Assembly: GCA_002699085.1 (NCBI GenBank)
Contig: PAAR01000024.1
Location: forward strand, 1-44,932
Direction of reading: 5' to 3'
DNA length: 44,932 nucleotides
DNA from: Micavibrio sp.
GTDB taxonomy: Bacteria > Pseudomonadota > Alphaproteobacteria > Micavibrionales > UBA9664
Shown in pieces: positions 17,052-25,172 of the stretch; positions within the stretch are counted from its first letter, which is position 1; every line of letters starts with the position of its first letter. The notes below the pieces were generated by a model. The model ran no database searches. It saw nothing but the letters and a program-made list of their open reading frames with translations, and was not told the DNA's origin. The translations under genes and the position numbers were made by a program.

Positions 17052-18158
17052 ATGAAACAATCAAAAGTCTTTATTTGTGGTGGTGGTAAAATCGGTCATA
17101 TGATTGCGCATTTACTTTCAACCTCGGGTGATTATCTGGTCACAGTGGGTGATGTAAATGAAGCGCAATTCGCCAAATTTAAAGACATGAAAAATGTTGA
17201 AACAGTTAAAGTGAATCTCTCCGATCAAAAAGCATTAGAAAAAGCGGCAGCAGGTACAAACTTTATTATGTCGGCTTTGCCCTTCTCACTAACGACTGTG
17301 GTGGCAGGTGCTGCACGTAAAATTAAAGCGCATTATGTTGATCTGACAGAAGATATTCGTGCCTCAGAAGAAGTGAAAAAACTGGCTAAGGGTGCGGAAT
17401 CTGCTTTTATCCCGCAATCAGGTTTGGCGCCGGGTTTTATATCTATTGCTGCCAATGATCTGGCTAAGAAATTCGACACGGTGGATGAGTTGAAAATGCG
17501 GGTTGGGGCGTTGGCGAAATATCCAAACAACGCCATCAAATATAATCTGACATGGTCAACGGCTGGGCTTATTAATGAATATTGCGAGCCATGTAATGCG
17601 CTCGTTGACGGGAAACTGATACAGCTTGAGCCCCTAGAAGGTTATGAGCATTTCACCTTGGACGGTATGAATTATGAATGCTTTAATACTTCTGGCGGGA
17701 TCGGCACATTAGGGGAAAGCCTGAAAGGCAAAGTGAAAAACCTTAATTATAAATCGATCCGTTATCCTGGGCATTTGGATGTGATGAAATTTTTGATTAA
17801 CGATCTTAAAATGAAAGATAAGCAGGATATGCTCGTTAAAATTCTTGATGATGCCATTCCGGCAACCAAGCAAGATGTTGTGCTCGTTTATGTCGGTGCT
17901 TCTGGTTATAAAAACGGTCAATTTGTTCAAGAAACCATTGCGACCAAAATTTATGCAGGGATGATTGAAGGCATGGAGTGCAGCGGTATTCAGATTACGA
18001 CAGCGGGGGCGGCTTGCGCAGTGATTGATCTTGTGCGTAATGGCAAGTTGCCACAAAAAGGTTTTATTAAGCAGGAAGATATTAAATTATCAGACTTTCT
18101 CGCCAACCGTTTCGGCAAAGTTTATGCGCCGGGTAAAGTAACAGCTAAAGCAGTTTAA
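17052..18158 (+). CDS. Saccharopine dehydrogenase / lysine 6-dehydrogenase-like enzyme
   Basis: A 368-aa protein with an N-terminal Rossmann motif (VFICGGGKIG, residues 7-15) and the saccharopine dehydrogenase family middle, including LPFSLTTVVAGAA, YVDLTED and PQSGLAPGFISIAAN. Relatives include saccharopine dehydrogenases and the shorter lysine 6-dehydrogenases, both yielding 2-aminoadipate 6-semialdehyde. With no lysine-ketoglutarate reductase gene nearby, direct oxidation of lysine by this protein is an attractive possibility. AAGGAG before the ATG is a good ribosome site; the gene starts 4 bases after the dehydrogenase stop and is followed 12 bases later by the ALDH gene. Exact substrate uncertain. 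Confidence 0.8.
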   Translation: MKQSKVFICGGGKIGHMIAHLLSTSGDYLVTVGDVNEAQFAKFKDMKNVETVKVNLSDQKALEKAAAGTNFIMSALPFSLTTVVAGAARKIKAHYVDLTEDIRASEEVKKLAKGAESAFIPQSGLAPGFISIAANDLAKKFDTVDELKMRVGALAKYPNNAIKYNLTWSTAGLINEYCEPCNALVDGKLIQLEPLEGYEHFTLDGMNYECFNTSGGIGTLGESLKGKVKNLNYKSIRYPGHLDVMKFLINDLKMKDKQDMLVKILDDAIPATKQDVVLVYVGASGYKNGQFVQETIATKIYAGMIEGMECSGIQITTAGAACAVIDLVRNGKLPQKGFIKQEDIKLSDFLANRFGKVYAPGKVTAKAV

Positions 18159-18170
18159 GAGGATTTAAGG

Positions 18171-19676
18171 ATGAATACATTTCAAGAAACGCTGATTAAT
18201 CTTGGCTTATCAGAAGAAGAATTAAATAGTGGTAAGCTTGTTGTTACAGGCCCAATTTGTGGTTCTAAATTAGCCTCAATTGAGATGCATAAACCACGGG
18301 ATGTAGAACAAGCCATCGCCCGTGCCAATGAAGCATTTAAAATTTGGCGGGCAGTGCCAGCCCCACGCCGTGGAGAGCTTGTGCGGTTGCTCGGTGAAGA
18401 ATTACGTGCGGCTAAAGAAGATTTGGGTCGATTGGTGACCATTGAGAATGGTAAAATCTTTTCAGAAGGCCTAGGTGAAGTGCAAGAGATGATCGATATA
18501 TGTGACTTTGCTGTTGGTCTGTCACGCCAGCTTCACGGTTTAACGATTGCCTCTGAGCGGGCAGGGCATCACATGCGTGAGACATGGCACCCTATGGGTG
18601 TATGTGGGGTAATTACCGCCTTCAATTTTCCTGTGGCGGTATGGGCGTGGAATGCAGCCTTAGCTCTTGTTTGTGGTAATCCAGTGATCTGGAAACCATC
18701 AGAGAAAACATCGCTCACCGCTTTAGCCACACAAAAGATTTTTGAAAAAGCCTTGGCTCGTTTCGGCGAAGCACCAGAGGGCCTTAGCCAAATTGTTATT
18801 GGTGGCCCAGATATTGGCGATGCGCTGGTAACATCGCGTGCCGTCGCCATCGTTTCTGCTACAGGCTCGACCCGTATGGGACGCATTGTCGGTGAAAAGG
18901 TAGCCAAACGCTTTGGCCGAAGCATCCTAGAACTTGGTGGCAATAATGCAATGATCGTTGCCCCTTCGGCGGATATTGATATGGCCGTCAGAGCAATTAC
19001 CTTCTCGGCAGTCGGGACAGCGGGACAACGCTGTACATCCCTGCGCCGATTGATCGTGCATGATTCAGTCTATACAGAACTCGTTGATAAATTAAAAACC
19101 GTATACGGCTCAATCAAAATTGGTAATCCGCTAGAGCCCGATACGCTTGTTGGGCCATTGATTGATCGTGATGCTTATGAGCGTTTTGAAATAGCGTTAA
19201 AAGAATCCAAAACACAAGGCGGCACGATTCATGGCGGTGAGCGTGTGCTCAAGGATGAAAACCCTGATGCTTATTATGTGCAGCCTGCTTTGGTTGAGAT
19301 TAAGAAAGTCACGGATATTGTTAAAACAGAAACATTTGCACCGATCTTATATGTGCAAAGCTATCACCGTTTAGAAGCAGCGATTGCGTTGAATAATGAT
19401 GTCGATCAAGGTCTATCTTCGGCGATCTTTACCAATGATGTGCGTGAAGCCGAGATGTTTTTATCGGCGGTGGGTTCTGATTGTGGTATTGCCAACGTTA
19501 ATATAGGCACATCAGGTGCCGAGATTGGCGGGGCTTTTGGTGGTGAAAAAGAAACGGGCGGTGGGCGTGAATCTGGCTCTGATGCTTGGAAGTCCTATAT
19601 GCGCCGCCAAACCAGTACCGTCAACTATTCAAAAGAATTACCACTTGCGCAAGGCGTTAAATTTGACGTAGATTAA
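18171..19676 (+). CDS. ALDH7-type 2-aminoadipate semialdehyde / piperideine-6-carboxylate dehydrogenase
   Basis: A 501-aa aldehyde dehydrogenase. E254 in ELGGNNA and the nucleophile C288 in GTAGQRCTSLRR are intact; the LGGNNA and AGQRCTSLRR forms are typical of the antiquitin (ALDH7) branch, also known as AmaB in Pseudomonas. Enzymes of this group oxidise 2-aminoadipate 6-semialdehyde to 2-aminoadipate with NAD+. AAGGA directly before the ATG is a Shine-Dalgarno. It directly follows the saccharopine-dehydrogenase-like gene, which would make its substrate. Confidence 0.88.
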   Translation: MNTFQETLINLGLSEEELNSGKLVVTGPICGSKLASIEMHKPRDVEQAIARANEAFKIWRAVPAPRRGELVRLLGEELRAAKEDLGRLVTIENGKIFSEGLGEVQEMIDICDFAVGLSRQLHGLTIASERAGHHMRETWHPMGVCGVITAFNFPVAVWAWNAALALVCGNPVIWKPSEKTSLTALATQKIFEKALARFGEAPEGLSQIVIGGPDIGDALVTSRAVAIVSATGSTRMGRIVGEKVAKRFGRSILELGGNNAMIVAPSADIDMAVRAITFSAVGTAGQRCTSLRRLIVHDSVYTELVDKLKTVYGSIKIGNPLEPDTLVGPLIDRDAYERFEIALKESKTQGGTIHGGERVLKDENPDAYYVQPALVEIKKVTDIVKTETFAPILYVQSYHRLEAAIALNNDVDQGLSSAIFTNDVREAEMFLSAVGSDCGIANVNIGTSGAEIGGAFGGEKETGGGRESGSDAWKSYMRRQTSTVNYSKELPLAQGVKFDVD

Positions 19677-19680
19677 AAAT

Positions 19681-20184
19681 ATGTCAAAAGCAATTATATT
19701 AAACGGCACGTCCAGCAGTGGAAAAACAACGCTTGCACAGGCATTGCAGGAAACGCTTTCTCAAGAGCCATGGTTGCATTTTAAAATGGATGATTTTTGG
19801 GCAATGTTACCTAAAGATGTTGAGGCTAACTCAACGAATTTTCCTTACATGAAGATTGCTATGGCGATTGCTGTTTCTGGATTATTAGACACAGGTCATA
19901 ATGTTATCGTTGATCTTGTTTGCGCCTCTTCGGATAAAATGGCTTTGCCAGACTTTAAACAGCGTATAAATCCGCATAATGTCCATGAGGTATTTACGGT
20001 CGCTGTTACTGCTGATTTAGCTGTGATTGAAGCCAGAGAAATAAAGCGCAAAGACCGAGCAAATGGTCTGGCACGCAGTCAATATGATATTGTTCACCAT
20101 GAGGGGCAGTATGATTTGTTGGTTGATACGACCAAACAAAAGCCTAAAGCAGCGGCAGCGGAAATCGCCAAGCATTTTTCCTAG
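19681..20184 (+). CDS. Small P-loop kinase, chloramphenicol-phosphotransferase-like
   Basis: A 167-aa nucleotide-binding protein. LNGTSSSGKTT (8-17) is a Walker A loop, MDDFWAML comes at about residue 37, and AREIKRKDRANGLARSQ is a lid-like segment. DLLVDTT near the end also fits the CPT-like P-loop kinase group. Members phosphorylate small hydroxylated molecules; only a minority act on chloramphenicol, so no resistance function should be assumed. It starts 4 bases after the ALDH stop, so it is probably cotranscribed with the lysine genes; its substrate is unknown. Confidence 0.72.
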   Translation: MSKAIILNGTSSSGKTTLAQALQETLSQEPWLHFKMDDFWAMLPKDVEANSTNFPYMKIAMAIAVSGLLDTGHNVIVDLVCASSDKMALPDFKQRINPHNVHEVFTVAVTADLAVIEAREIKRKDRANGLARSQYDIVHHEGQYDLLVDTTKQKPKAAAAEIAKHFS

Positions 20185-20241
20185 ATATCTTTTGCTCATG
20201 TAATCTTAATATTTTTAAGGTATAATAGACAATAACTGTAT

Positions 20242-20286
20242 CCCCTGCGAAGGCAGGGGTCTAATAGATCCCCGTTTGCACGGGGA
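20242..20286. repeat. Paired REP-like hairpins upstream of gcdH
   Basis: Two separate hairpins, each with a perfect 7-base stem and 4-base loop: CCCCTGC/GCAGGGG (20242-20259) and TCCCCGT/ACGGGGA (20269-20286). They resemble the short GC-rich REP-type repeats scattered between genes in many alphaproteobacteria. A perfect TATAAT stands at 20221-20226 but has no matching -35. The pair separates the kinase gene from gcdH. Confidence 0.6.
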
Positions 20287-20306
20287 ATGCAAAGTGGGCA
20301 AGATGT

Positions 20307-21491
20307 ATGAGTAACTATAATTTTCAATGGGATGATCCCTTTCTACTTGAAGACCAACTATCTGATGAAGAGCGTATGATCCGTGACACGGCACGCTCTT
20401 ATGCCCAAGAGCGTTTACAAGCCCGTGTGATTGATGCGTATAGAGACGAAACATTTGATCCGCAAATCATGCGAGAAATGGGCGCACTTGGTTTATTGGG
20501 TGCAACGATCCCAGAAGAATATGGCGGCGTTGGTGCAAATTACGTGTCTTACGGCCTGATTGCCAGAGAAATTGAACGAGTGGATTCTGGGTATCGTTCG
20601 GCTTGTTCCGTGCAATCCTCCCTCGTTATGTACCCGATTTACGCTTTCGGCACTGAAGACCACAAGAAAAAATACCTGCCAAAACTGGCAACAGGTGAGT
20701 TCATTGGTTGTTTTGGCTTGACCGAACCTGATGCCGGCTCTGACCCGAATGGCATGAAGACCCGTGCGGTAAAAACCAAGACGGGCTATAAAATTTCAGG
20801 GTCTAAAACATGGATTTCCAATTCACCTGTGGCTGATGTGTTTGTCGTGTGGGCAAAATCCGAAGCACATGGCAATCAGATCCGTGGCTTTGTTTTAGAA
20901 AAAGGCATGAAAGGCTTATCTGCTCCAAAAATTGGCGGTAAATTATCTTTACGTGCCTCGATCACGGGCGAGATTGTCATGGACGAGGTCGAAGTAGATG
21001 ATGCGGCGATGTTCCCTGATGTCCAAGGCCTCAAAGGCCCGTTTGAATGTTTAAATCGGGCGAGATACGGTATTTCTTGGGGCGTAATGGGGGCGGCAGA
21101 GTTCTGTTGGCACGCAGCCCGTCAATATACGCTTGATCGCAAACAATTCGGCAAACCGCTCGCCGCCACACAGCTTGTCCAAAAGAAGCTTGCTGATATG
21201 CAGACTGAAATCACGCTTGGCCTGCAAGGCTCATTACGTGTTGGGCGGTTGATGGATGAAGGCAAATTTGCGCCCGAGCAAATCTCGCTAATGAAACGTA
21301 ATAATTGCGGTAAAGCACTTGATATTGCGCGTCAAAGCCGTGATATGCATGGCGGTAATGGCATCTCGGAAGAATACCAAGTGATGCGCCATATGATTAA
21401 CCTTGAAACGGTGAACACCTATGAAGGCGCCCATGATGTCCACGCCCTTATCCTGGGTAGAGCCCAGACGGGTATTCAGGCGTTTTTTTAG
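20307..21491 (+). CDS. gcdH: Glutaryl-CoA dehydrogenase
   Basis: A 394-aa FAD-dependent acyl-CoA dehydrogenase with strong glutaryl-CoA dehydrogenase hallmarks: [13 protein letters not shown] near the start, [48 protein letters not shown] and [12 protein letters not shown]. The catalytic base is E373 in NTYEGAHD. It oxidises and decarboxylates glutaryl-CoA to crotonyl-CoA, the last dedicated step of lysine (and tryptophan) breakdown. Its place after the saccharopine-type and ALDH7 genes supports lysine catabolism, although the hairpins upstream suggest partly separate expression. The convergent membrane-protein gene ends 2 bases away. Confidence 0.93.
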   Translation: MSNYNFQWDDPFLLEDQLSDEERMIRDTARSYAQERLQARVIDAYRDETFDPQIMREMGALGLLGATIPEEYGGVGANYVSYGLIAREIERVDSGYRSACSVQSSLVMYPIYAFGTEDHKKKYLPKLATGEFIGCFGLTEPDAGSDPNGMKTRAVKTKTGYKISGSKTWISNSPVADVFVVWAKSEAHGNQIRGFVLEKGMKGLSAPKIGGKLSLRASITGEIVMDEVEVDDAAMFPDVQGLKGPFECLNRARYGISWGVMGAAEFCWHAARQYTLDRKQFGKPLAATQLVQKKLADMQTEITLGLQGSLRVGRLMDEGKFAPEQISLMKRNNCGKALDIARQSRDMHGGNGISEEYQVMRHMINLETVNTYEGAHDVHALILGRAQTGIQAFF

Positions 21492-21493
21492 AT

Positions 21494-22255
21494 TTAGTTT
21501 TTAGGTTTAATAGTTTGATTTTCTATAGATAATGTATCGGAATCATTTGTGTGCTCGAAAAGTTTTTTATTAGAATTGTATCTAAAACGGCTAAATACTT
21601 TTTTTTCTTCGTTTAATAGTTCGAGTAGATTATTTCTTATTTGCCATGTATTTTCATTGCTGTTTTTACCTTTTGATATGTTTCCACTTTTATCGAAGAT
21701 AATGTCCTTTTTTTGATCTTGTAATGGGCTATATACTAAAGTCCATTCTTTAGATGTTATAATATCAAAAAGTTCTTTATCTTTTTCTAATTGTATACCG
21801 CTTAGAACATCATTTATGAAATAAGGCCTGATTAAGAACAAACCACCCTGTAAGAGAAAATAAATAAAGATAGCAAGATACAAAAGTGATTTTAGCCACA
21901 TCTCATGAGGCTGGCTATGGTAAATAAAAATTAAAATGGAAGCACCTGCTAAAGAAGTGATAATAAATGCATCAATTCTGTTTAGTAAATGTAATCTCAC
22001 GCTTTCATATTGTGCACTCCACGCAACAAGTAGTTGAAAAGCATTGTATAGAACTATAACTAATAAAATTATGGGTAAGTCATCAAGGCTCCCTAATTTA
22101 AAGGGAAAAAGAGAATTTTGTTCATTATCTGTTAAAGGTAAAATTTCAGCGGCAATTAAGAGCCCACTAAATATAGCAAGGTTCCTCTTGTTTTTAAAAT
22201 AGTAATCAGATGGCTCTTTTTGATGGTTTTTATTTATGCTGCTCTCATTATTCAT
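21494..22255 (-). CDS. Four-helix membrane protein with a soluble C-terminal domain, unknown
   Basis: A 253-aa protein. Four hydrophobic segments (about 25-41, 60-78, 93-111 and 121-142) are followed by a hydrophilic C-terminal half. The tail has EWTLVYSP, IIFDKSGNIS, NENTWQI, LLELLNEE and VFSRFRYN, a repeated short-strand pattern suggesting a small beta domain. I do not recognise a named family. The gene is clearly richer in A+T, Lys, Asn and Ile than its neighbours, and no Shine-Dalgarno precedes the ATG. Together with the following REP-like repeat it may be an acquired insertion between gcdH and the cysteine synthase gene. Confidence 0.6.
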   Translation of the reverse strand: MNNESSINKNHQKEPSDYYFKNKRNLAIFSGLLIAAEILPLTDNEQNSLFPFKLGSLDDLPIILLVIVLYNAFQLLVAWSAQYESVRLHLLNRIDAFIITSLAGASILIFIYHSQPHEMWLKSLLYLAIFIYFLLQGGLFLIRPYFINDVLSGIQLEKDKELFDIITSKEWTLVYSPLQDQKKDIIFDKSGNISKGKNSNENTWQIRNNLLELLNEEKKVFSRFRYNSNKKLFEHTNDSDTLSIENQTIKPKN

Positions 22256-22399
22256 ACATAAACAAGTAGTTTACTTTTTTATATCTGTAAATATTAAATC
22301 CAGAGGCTCATTATAAAGGAAATACTTTTACTCACTTCGTCATTCTCTGAATTTGCTGAAAGAAAATTATAAGGGTACCCAGTTCTTTTGTTTTTCTGG

Positions 22400-22420
22400 A
22401 TCCCGCATCAAGTGCGGGAT
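22400..22420. repeat. REP-like palindromic repeat
   Basis: ATCCCGCA (22400-22407) and TGCGGGAT (22413-22420) pair perfectly over TCAAG, flanked by TTCTGG before and GACA after. This exact kind of TGGATCCCGC...GCGGGATGAC unit is a common dispersed intergenic repeat in alphaproteobacteria. The remaining bases of the 22256-22498 gap show nothing else I can support. Confidence 0.6.
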
Positions 22421-22498
22421 GACAGTATGTGCGGCGAGAATGGCATATAGACGTATGTTTTTAACGCCGTGTTAAGAGTTTGGCGGTATGATTGGGGC

Positions 22499-22669
22499 AT
22501 GACAAAAAGACTGCAAGATATCTCTTTTGGCTTATTTTTAGCGTTGTCCGTGGCAGGCTTTGCTGCCCTTACCTATATGGGCAGTGGACCAGTGATTTTA
22601 GGCTCAGAGCTGAACACCAACGGCAAGGTGGAATATCTGTGCCTAGGTAGTAGCTGCGATTCTCTTTAA
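22499..22669 (+). CDS. Possible 56-aa single-helix exported or membrane peptide
   Basis: An ATG at 22499 opens 56 codons. One hydrophobic helix (about residues 9-27) is followed by TYMGSGPVILGSELNTNGKV and a tail with two cysteines (YLCLGSSCDSL). No family is recognised. GGGG sits directly before the ATG, too close for a good ribosome site. Coding use resembles the neighbours more than the AT-rich gene to the left. It could be a small envelope protein or chance; I lean slightly to real because of the ordered helix and cysteines. Confidence 0.4.
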   Translation: MTKRLQDISFGLFLALSVAGFAALTYMGSGPVILGSELNTNGKVEYLCLGSSCDSL

Positions 22670-22730
22670 TTGTTGCGCTGTGCCGTCGAGTTTTCTTGCG
22701 TCGGTTAAGCGGTCATAGCATCCTATATAT

Positions 22731-23636
22731 ATGAGTATTAAAACATCTATTCTTGATATGATTGGTAACACACCTTTGCTTGACATGGGCGGTGGGATAT
22801 TGGCCAAATGCGAATATCTTAATCCGTCTGGCTCGATCAAAGCACGCATGGCTAAATATATGATTGAAAAGGCTGAAGCAGAAGGCTTGCTCAAAAAAGG
22901 CGATACAATTGTTGAGGCCACCTCGGGTAACACAGGCAATGCGATGAGCATGATTGCTGCTGTTAAGGGCTATAAAATGCTGGTGCTGTTGCCGCAGGGT
23001 TATTCATCCGAGCGTACGCAAATATCAAAAGGTTTTGGCGCAGAAATACGCTTTGTCGGGCATTTTCAAGTGAATGAAGCTTTGGAGATGTCTCGTGAGC
23101 TTGGTAAGCAGGAAGGGTTTTATAATCCTGCTCAGTTTGATAATGAGTGGAATGTCGAAGAAAACCGTGAATGGCTGGCCAAAGAGATTATCGAGCAATT
23201 GCCCGCAGGCGTAAAGATTGATGCGATTGTCCAAGGGGTCGGGACGGGTGGTACGCTGATCGGTGTCGCACAAGGTTTACGCCAATATCATAACCCTGAT
23301 CTAAAAGCCTTTGCGATGGAGCCAACAGAGAGCCGTATTATTGAATGCTGTATGGTCGCCGATCATAAAATCGAAGGTATTGCTGATGGGTTTGTACCAA
23401 CGATTTATGAGCGTCACGCTGATGAGGTGGACGCTATTATCAATGTACCGGGCGAAGCAGCGATTGAAATGTCTCAAAGATTAGCGGCAGAGAAGGGCTT
23501 GTTTGTAGGCCCTTCATCGGGGGCGAATTATTGGGCGGCGTTGGCGATTAAGAAGAAGCACCCAGAATTAAAGACGATCCTGACATTCATGTGTGATAAG
23601 GCCGAGAAATATTTATCCTTGATGTATAAGCTCTAA
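22731..23636 (+). CDS. Cysteine synthase-family PLP enzyme
   Basis: A 301-aa fold-type II PLP enzyme. The cofactor lysine is K37 in NPSGSIKAR, the phosphate loop is TSGNTGN near residue 65, and GVGTGGTLIG and GPSSGANYWAA follow. It fits O-acetylserine sulfhydrylase (cysteine synthase) or the close cystathionine beta-synthase-like group; NPSGSIKAR differs from the more usual PGGSVKDR, so the exact substrate is open. It makes cysteine from an activated serine and sulfide in the cytoplasm. A PiT-like permease follows after 33 bases. No ribosome site precedes the ATG. Confidence 0.83.
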   Translation: MSIKTSILDMIGNTPLLDMGGGILAKCEYLNPSGSIKARMAKYMIEKAEAEGLLKKGDTIVEATSGNTGNAMSMIAAVKGYKMLVLLPQGYSSERTQISKGFGAEIRFVGHFQVNEALEMSRELGKQEGFYNPAQFDNEWNVEENREWLAKEIIEQLPAGVKIDAIVQGVGTGGTLIGVAQGLRQYHNPDLKAFAMEPTESRIIECCMVADHKIEGIADGFVPTIYERHADEVDAIINVPGEAAIEMSQRLAAEKGLFVGPSSGANYWAALAIKKKHPELKTILTFMCDKAEKYLSLMYKL

Positions 23637-23669
23637 GCGTTAAAGTGGGCTTTGAGAAAAGGATACTTT

Positions 23670-24632
23670 ATGGACTTACCAACCATTTATGCTGCGATAG
23701 GCTTTATGCTCGCTGCTTATGCTGTTGTCGCTAATGATTCCGTTCAAACCCTCGGTACTTTCATTGCCTCAAATATTCGTGTTTTTAAATGGTATTGGCT
23801 CTGGCTGGCGGCGAGTCTTGTATTGGCTGCAACGATTACCTATGGCTGGTATGTCAATGATGGTGATATTTCTTATGGTAGATTAGATAAAATACCGCCC
23901 ATCACAATTCAGTGGTATCATGCGGCAGCCCCTGCGGTGCTTGTGTTACTGACACGCTTTGGGATTCCTGTTTCAACGACATTTCTTGTTTTGTCGGTTT
24001 TTGCCTCCACGGTTGTTTTAGAAAAAATGCTGATGAAAAGTATTGTTGGTTATGGTGTGGCAGCAATCTCGGCCTATGTCGTCTGGATGGTTCTGGCGCA
24101 TTTTATCAATGAGAAATTTAATATGGTGAAAAGTCAGCATCGTCCGTATTGGCGTATCTTGCAGTGGTTTTCAACAGGATTTTTGTGGTTCTCATGGCTT
24201 AGTCATGACATGGCAAATATTGCGGTTTATATGCCGCGTGTATTACCTGTTGAATTACTTGTAACCTCTATCGTTATTTTGACAGGCTGGTTAGGCTATA
24301 TTTTCTGGGCACAGGGTGGCAAAATTCAAAAAATTGTGACTGAAAAGACAGGTTCACGGTTTATTCGTTCGGCAACGGTGATTGATTTAATCTATGCGTT
24401 TTTATTGTTGTATTTTAAAGAGCTAAATAATATTCCCATGTCAACAACATGGGTGTTCGTTGGGCTTTTGAGTGGTCGAGAACTGGCCATTGCCACTGTT
24501 AATCGTAATACATATACCTTTAAATATGTGTTCCCTATTGTCGGTAAGGATTTTCTAAAAATGATCTTTGGTTTAACGGTTTCTGTGGCGCTTGTGCTGG
24601 CTATTCATTATTTCATTGACCCTGCCTTATAA
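23670..24632 (+). CDS. PiT-family-like permease (phosphate or sulfate)
   Basis: With the ATG at 23670 the protein is 320 aa. AAAGGA lies 6 bases before it, while the TTG six codons up overlaps that site and is rejected. About ten hydrophobic helices are visible, with two inverted-repeat signatures: VVANDSVQTLGTF near the start and WLSHDMANIAVYMPR in the second half, each with a GIPVSTT/NIPMSTT partner loop. These match the (G/A)ND and PxSTT motifs of the PiT family. Most members carry phosphate, but the related CysP carries sulfate. The cysteine synthase gene upstream makes an anion for sulfur assimilation plausible. Substrate unproven. Confidence 0.72.
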   Translation: MDLPTIYAAIGFMLAAYAVVANDSVQTLGTFIASNIRVFKWYWLWLAASLVLAATITYGWYVNDGDISYGRLDKIPPITIQWYHAAAPAVLVLLTRFGIPVSTTFLVLSVFASTVVLEKMLMKSIVGYGVAAISAYVVWMVLAHFINEKFNMVKSQHRPYWRILQWFSTGFLWFSWLSHDMANIAVYMPRVLPVELLVTSIVILTGWLGYIFWAQGGKIQKIVTEKTGSRFIRSATVIDLIYAFLLLYFKELNNIPMSTTWVFVGLLSGRELAIATVNRNTYTFKYVFPIVGKDFLKMIFGLTVSVALVLAIHYFIDPAL

Positions 24633-24645
24633 CGATATATCTAAA
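24616..24645 (+). promoter_or_regulatory. Possible promoter of the gamma-carbonic anhydrase gene
   Basis: TTGACC (24616-24621), 18 bases, TCTAAA (24640-24645), which ends 5 bases before the ATG at 24651. It lies inside the end of the permease gene. The -35 is good and the -10 weak. No Shine-Dalgarno precedes the ATG, again fitting a leaderless start. Confidence 0.35.
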
Positions 24646-24650
24646 TAAAT

Positions 24651-25157
24651 ATGACAGAGTATCCACATAAACAAAAATCGCCGACTATTGATAAAACAGC
24701 CTTTATTGCTGATAGCGCTAAAGTAATGGGAGATGTTACTATTGGTGCTGAAAGTAATATTTGGTTTGGTACTGTTATCCGTGGTGATGTGCACGAGATC
24801 GTGATTGGTGAGCGTACCAATATTCAAGATAATTCCGTCGTGCATGTGTCCCATGAGTTTTCCGGTACTTATATCGGCAGTGATGTGACAATCGGCCATG
24901 GCTGTATTATTCATGCGTGCACAATTATGGATCGCTCTTTCATCGGTATGGGTTCTATCGTTATGGATAAGGCACTCGTTGAAGAACATGCAATGCTTGC
25001 AGCAGGATCACTTCTCACCCCGAATAAGACTGTGCCAAGTGGCGAATTATGGGGCGGACGGCCTGCTAAATTCATGCGAAAACTGACCGATGATGATATT
25101 AAACATTTCACATGGTCGGCTAAACACTACGTTAAACTTGCAAACACCTATAAATAA
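24651..25157 (+). CDS. Gamma-carbonic anhydrase-like hexapeptide-repeat protein
   Basis: A 168-aa left-handed beta-helix protein. Repeating hexapeptides begin at about residue 20 (VMGDVTIGAESNIWFGTVIR) and run to about residue 130. The histidines of VVHVSHE and IGHGCIIHAC are at positions that bind metal between subunits of the trimer. GGRPAKFMRKLTDDDI at the end is typical of the YrdA/PaaY/CaiE group. Members hydrate CO2 or bind metals; activity varies and is not assured here. The metallophosphoesterase gene follows at 15 bases. Confidence 0.85.
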   Translation: MTEYPHKQKSPTIDKTAFIADSAKVMGDVTIGAESNIWFGTVIRGDVHEIVIGERTNIQDNSVVHVSHEFSGTYIGSDVTIGHGCIIHACTIMDRSFIGMGSIVMDKALVEEHAMLAAGSLLTPNKTVPSGELWGGRPAKFMRKLTDDDIKHFTWSAKHYVKLANTYK

Positions 25158-25172
25158 AGTAATCTTTGGGGA

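Noticed and set aside
20221-20226. TATAAT as a promoter of gcdH
   Set aside because: No -35 lies 15-19 bases upstream, and the two hairpins would fall inside the leader; left as unassigned.
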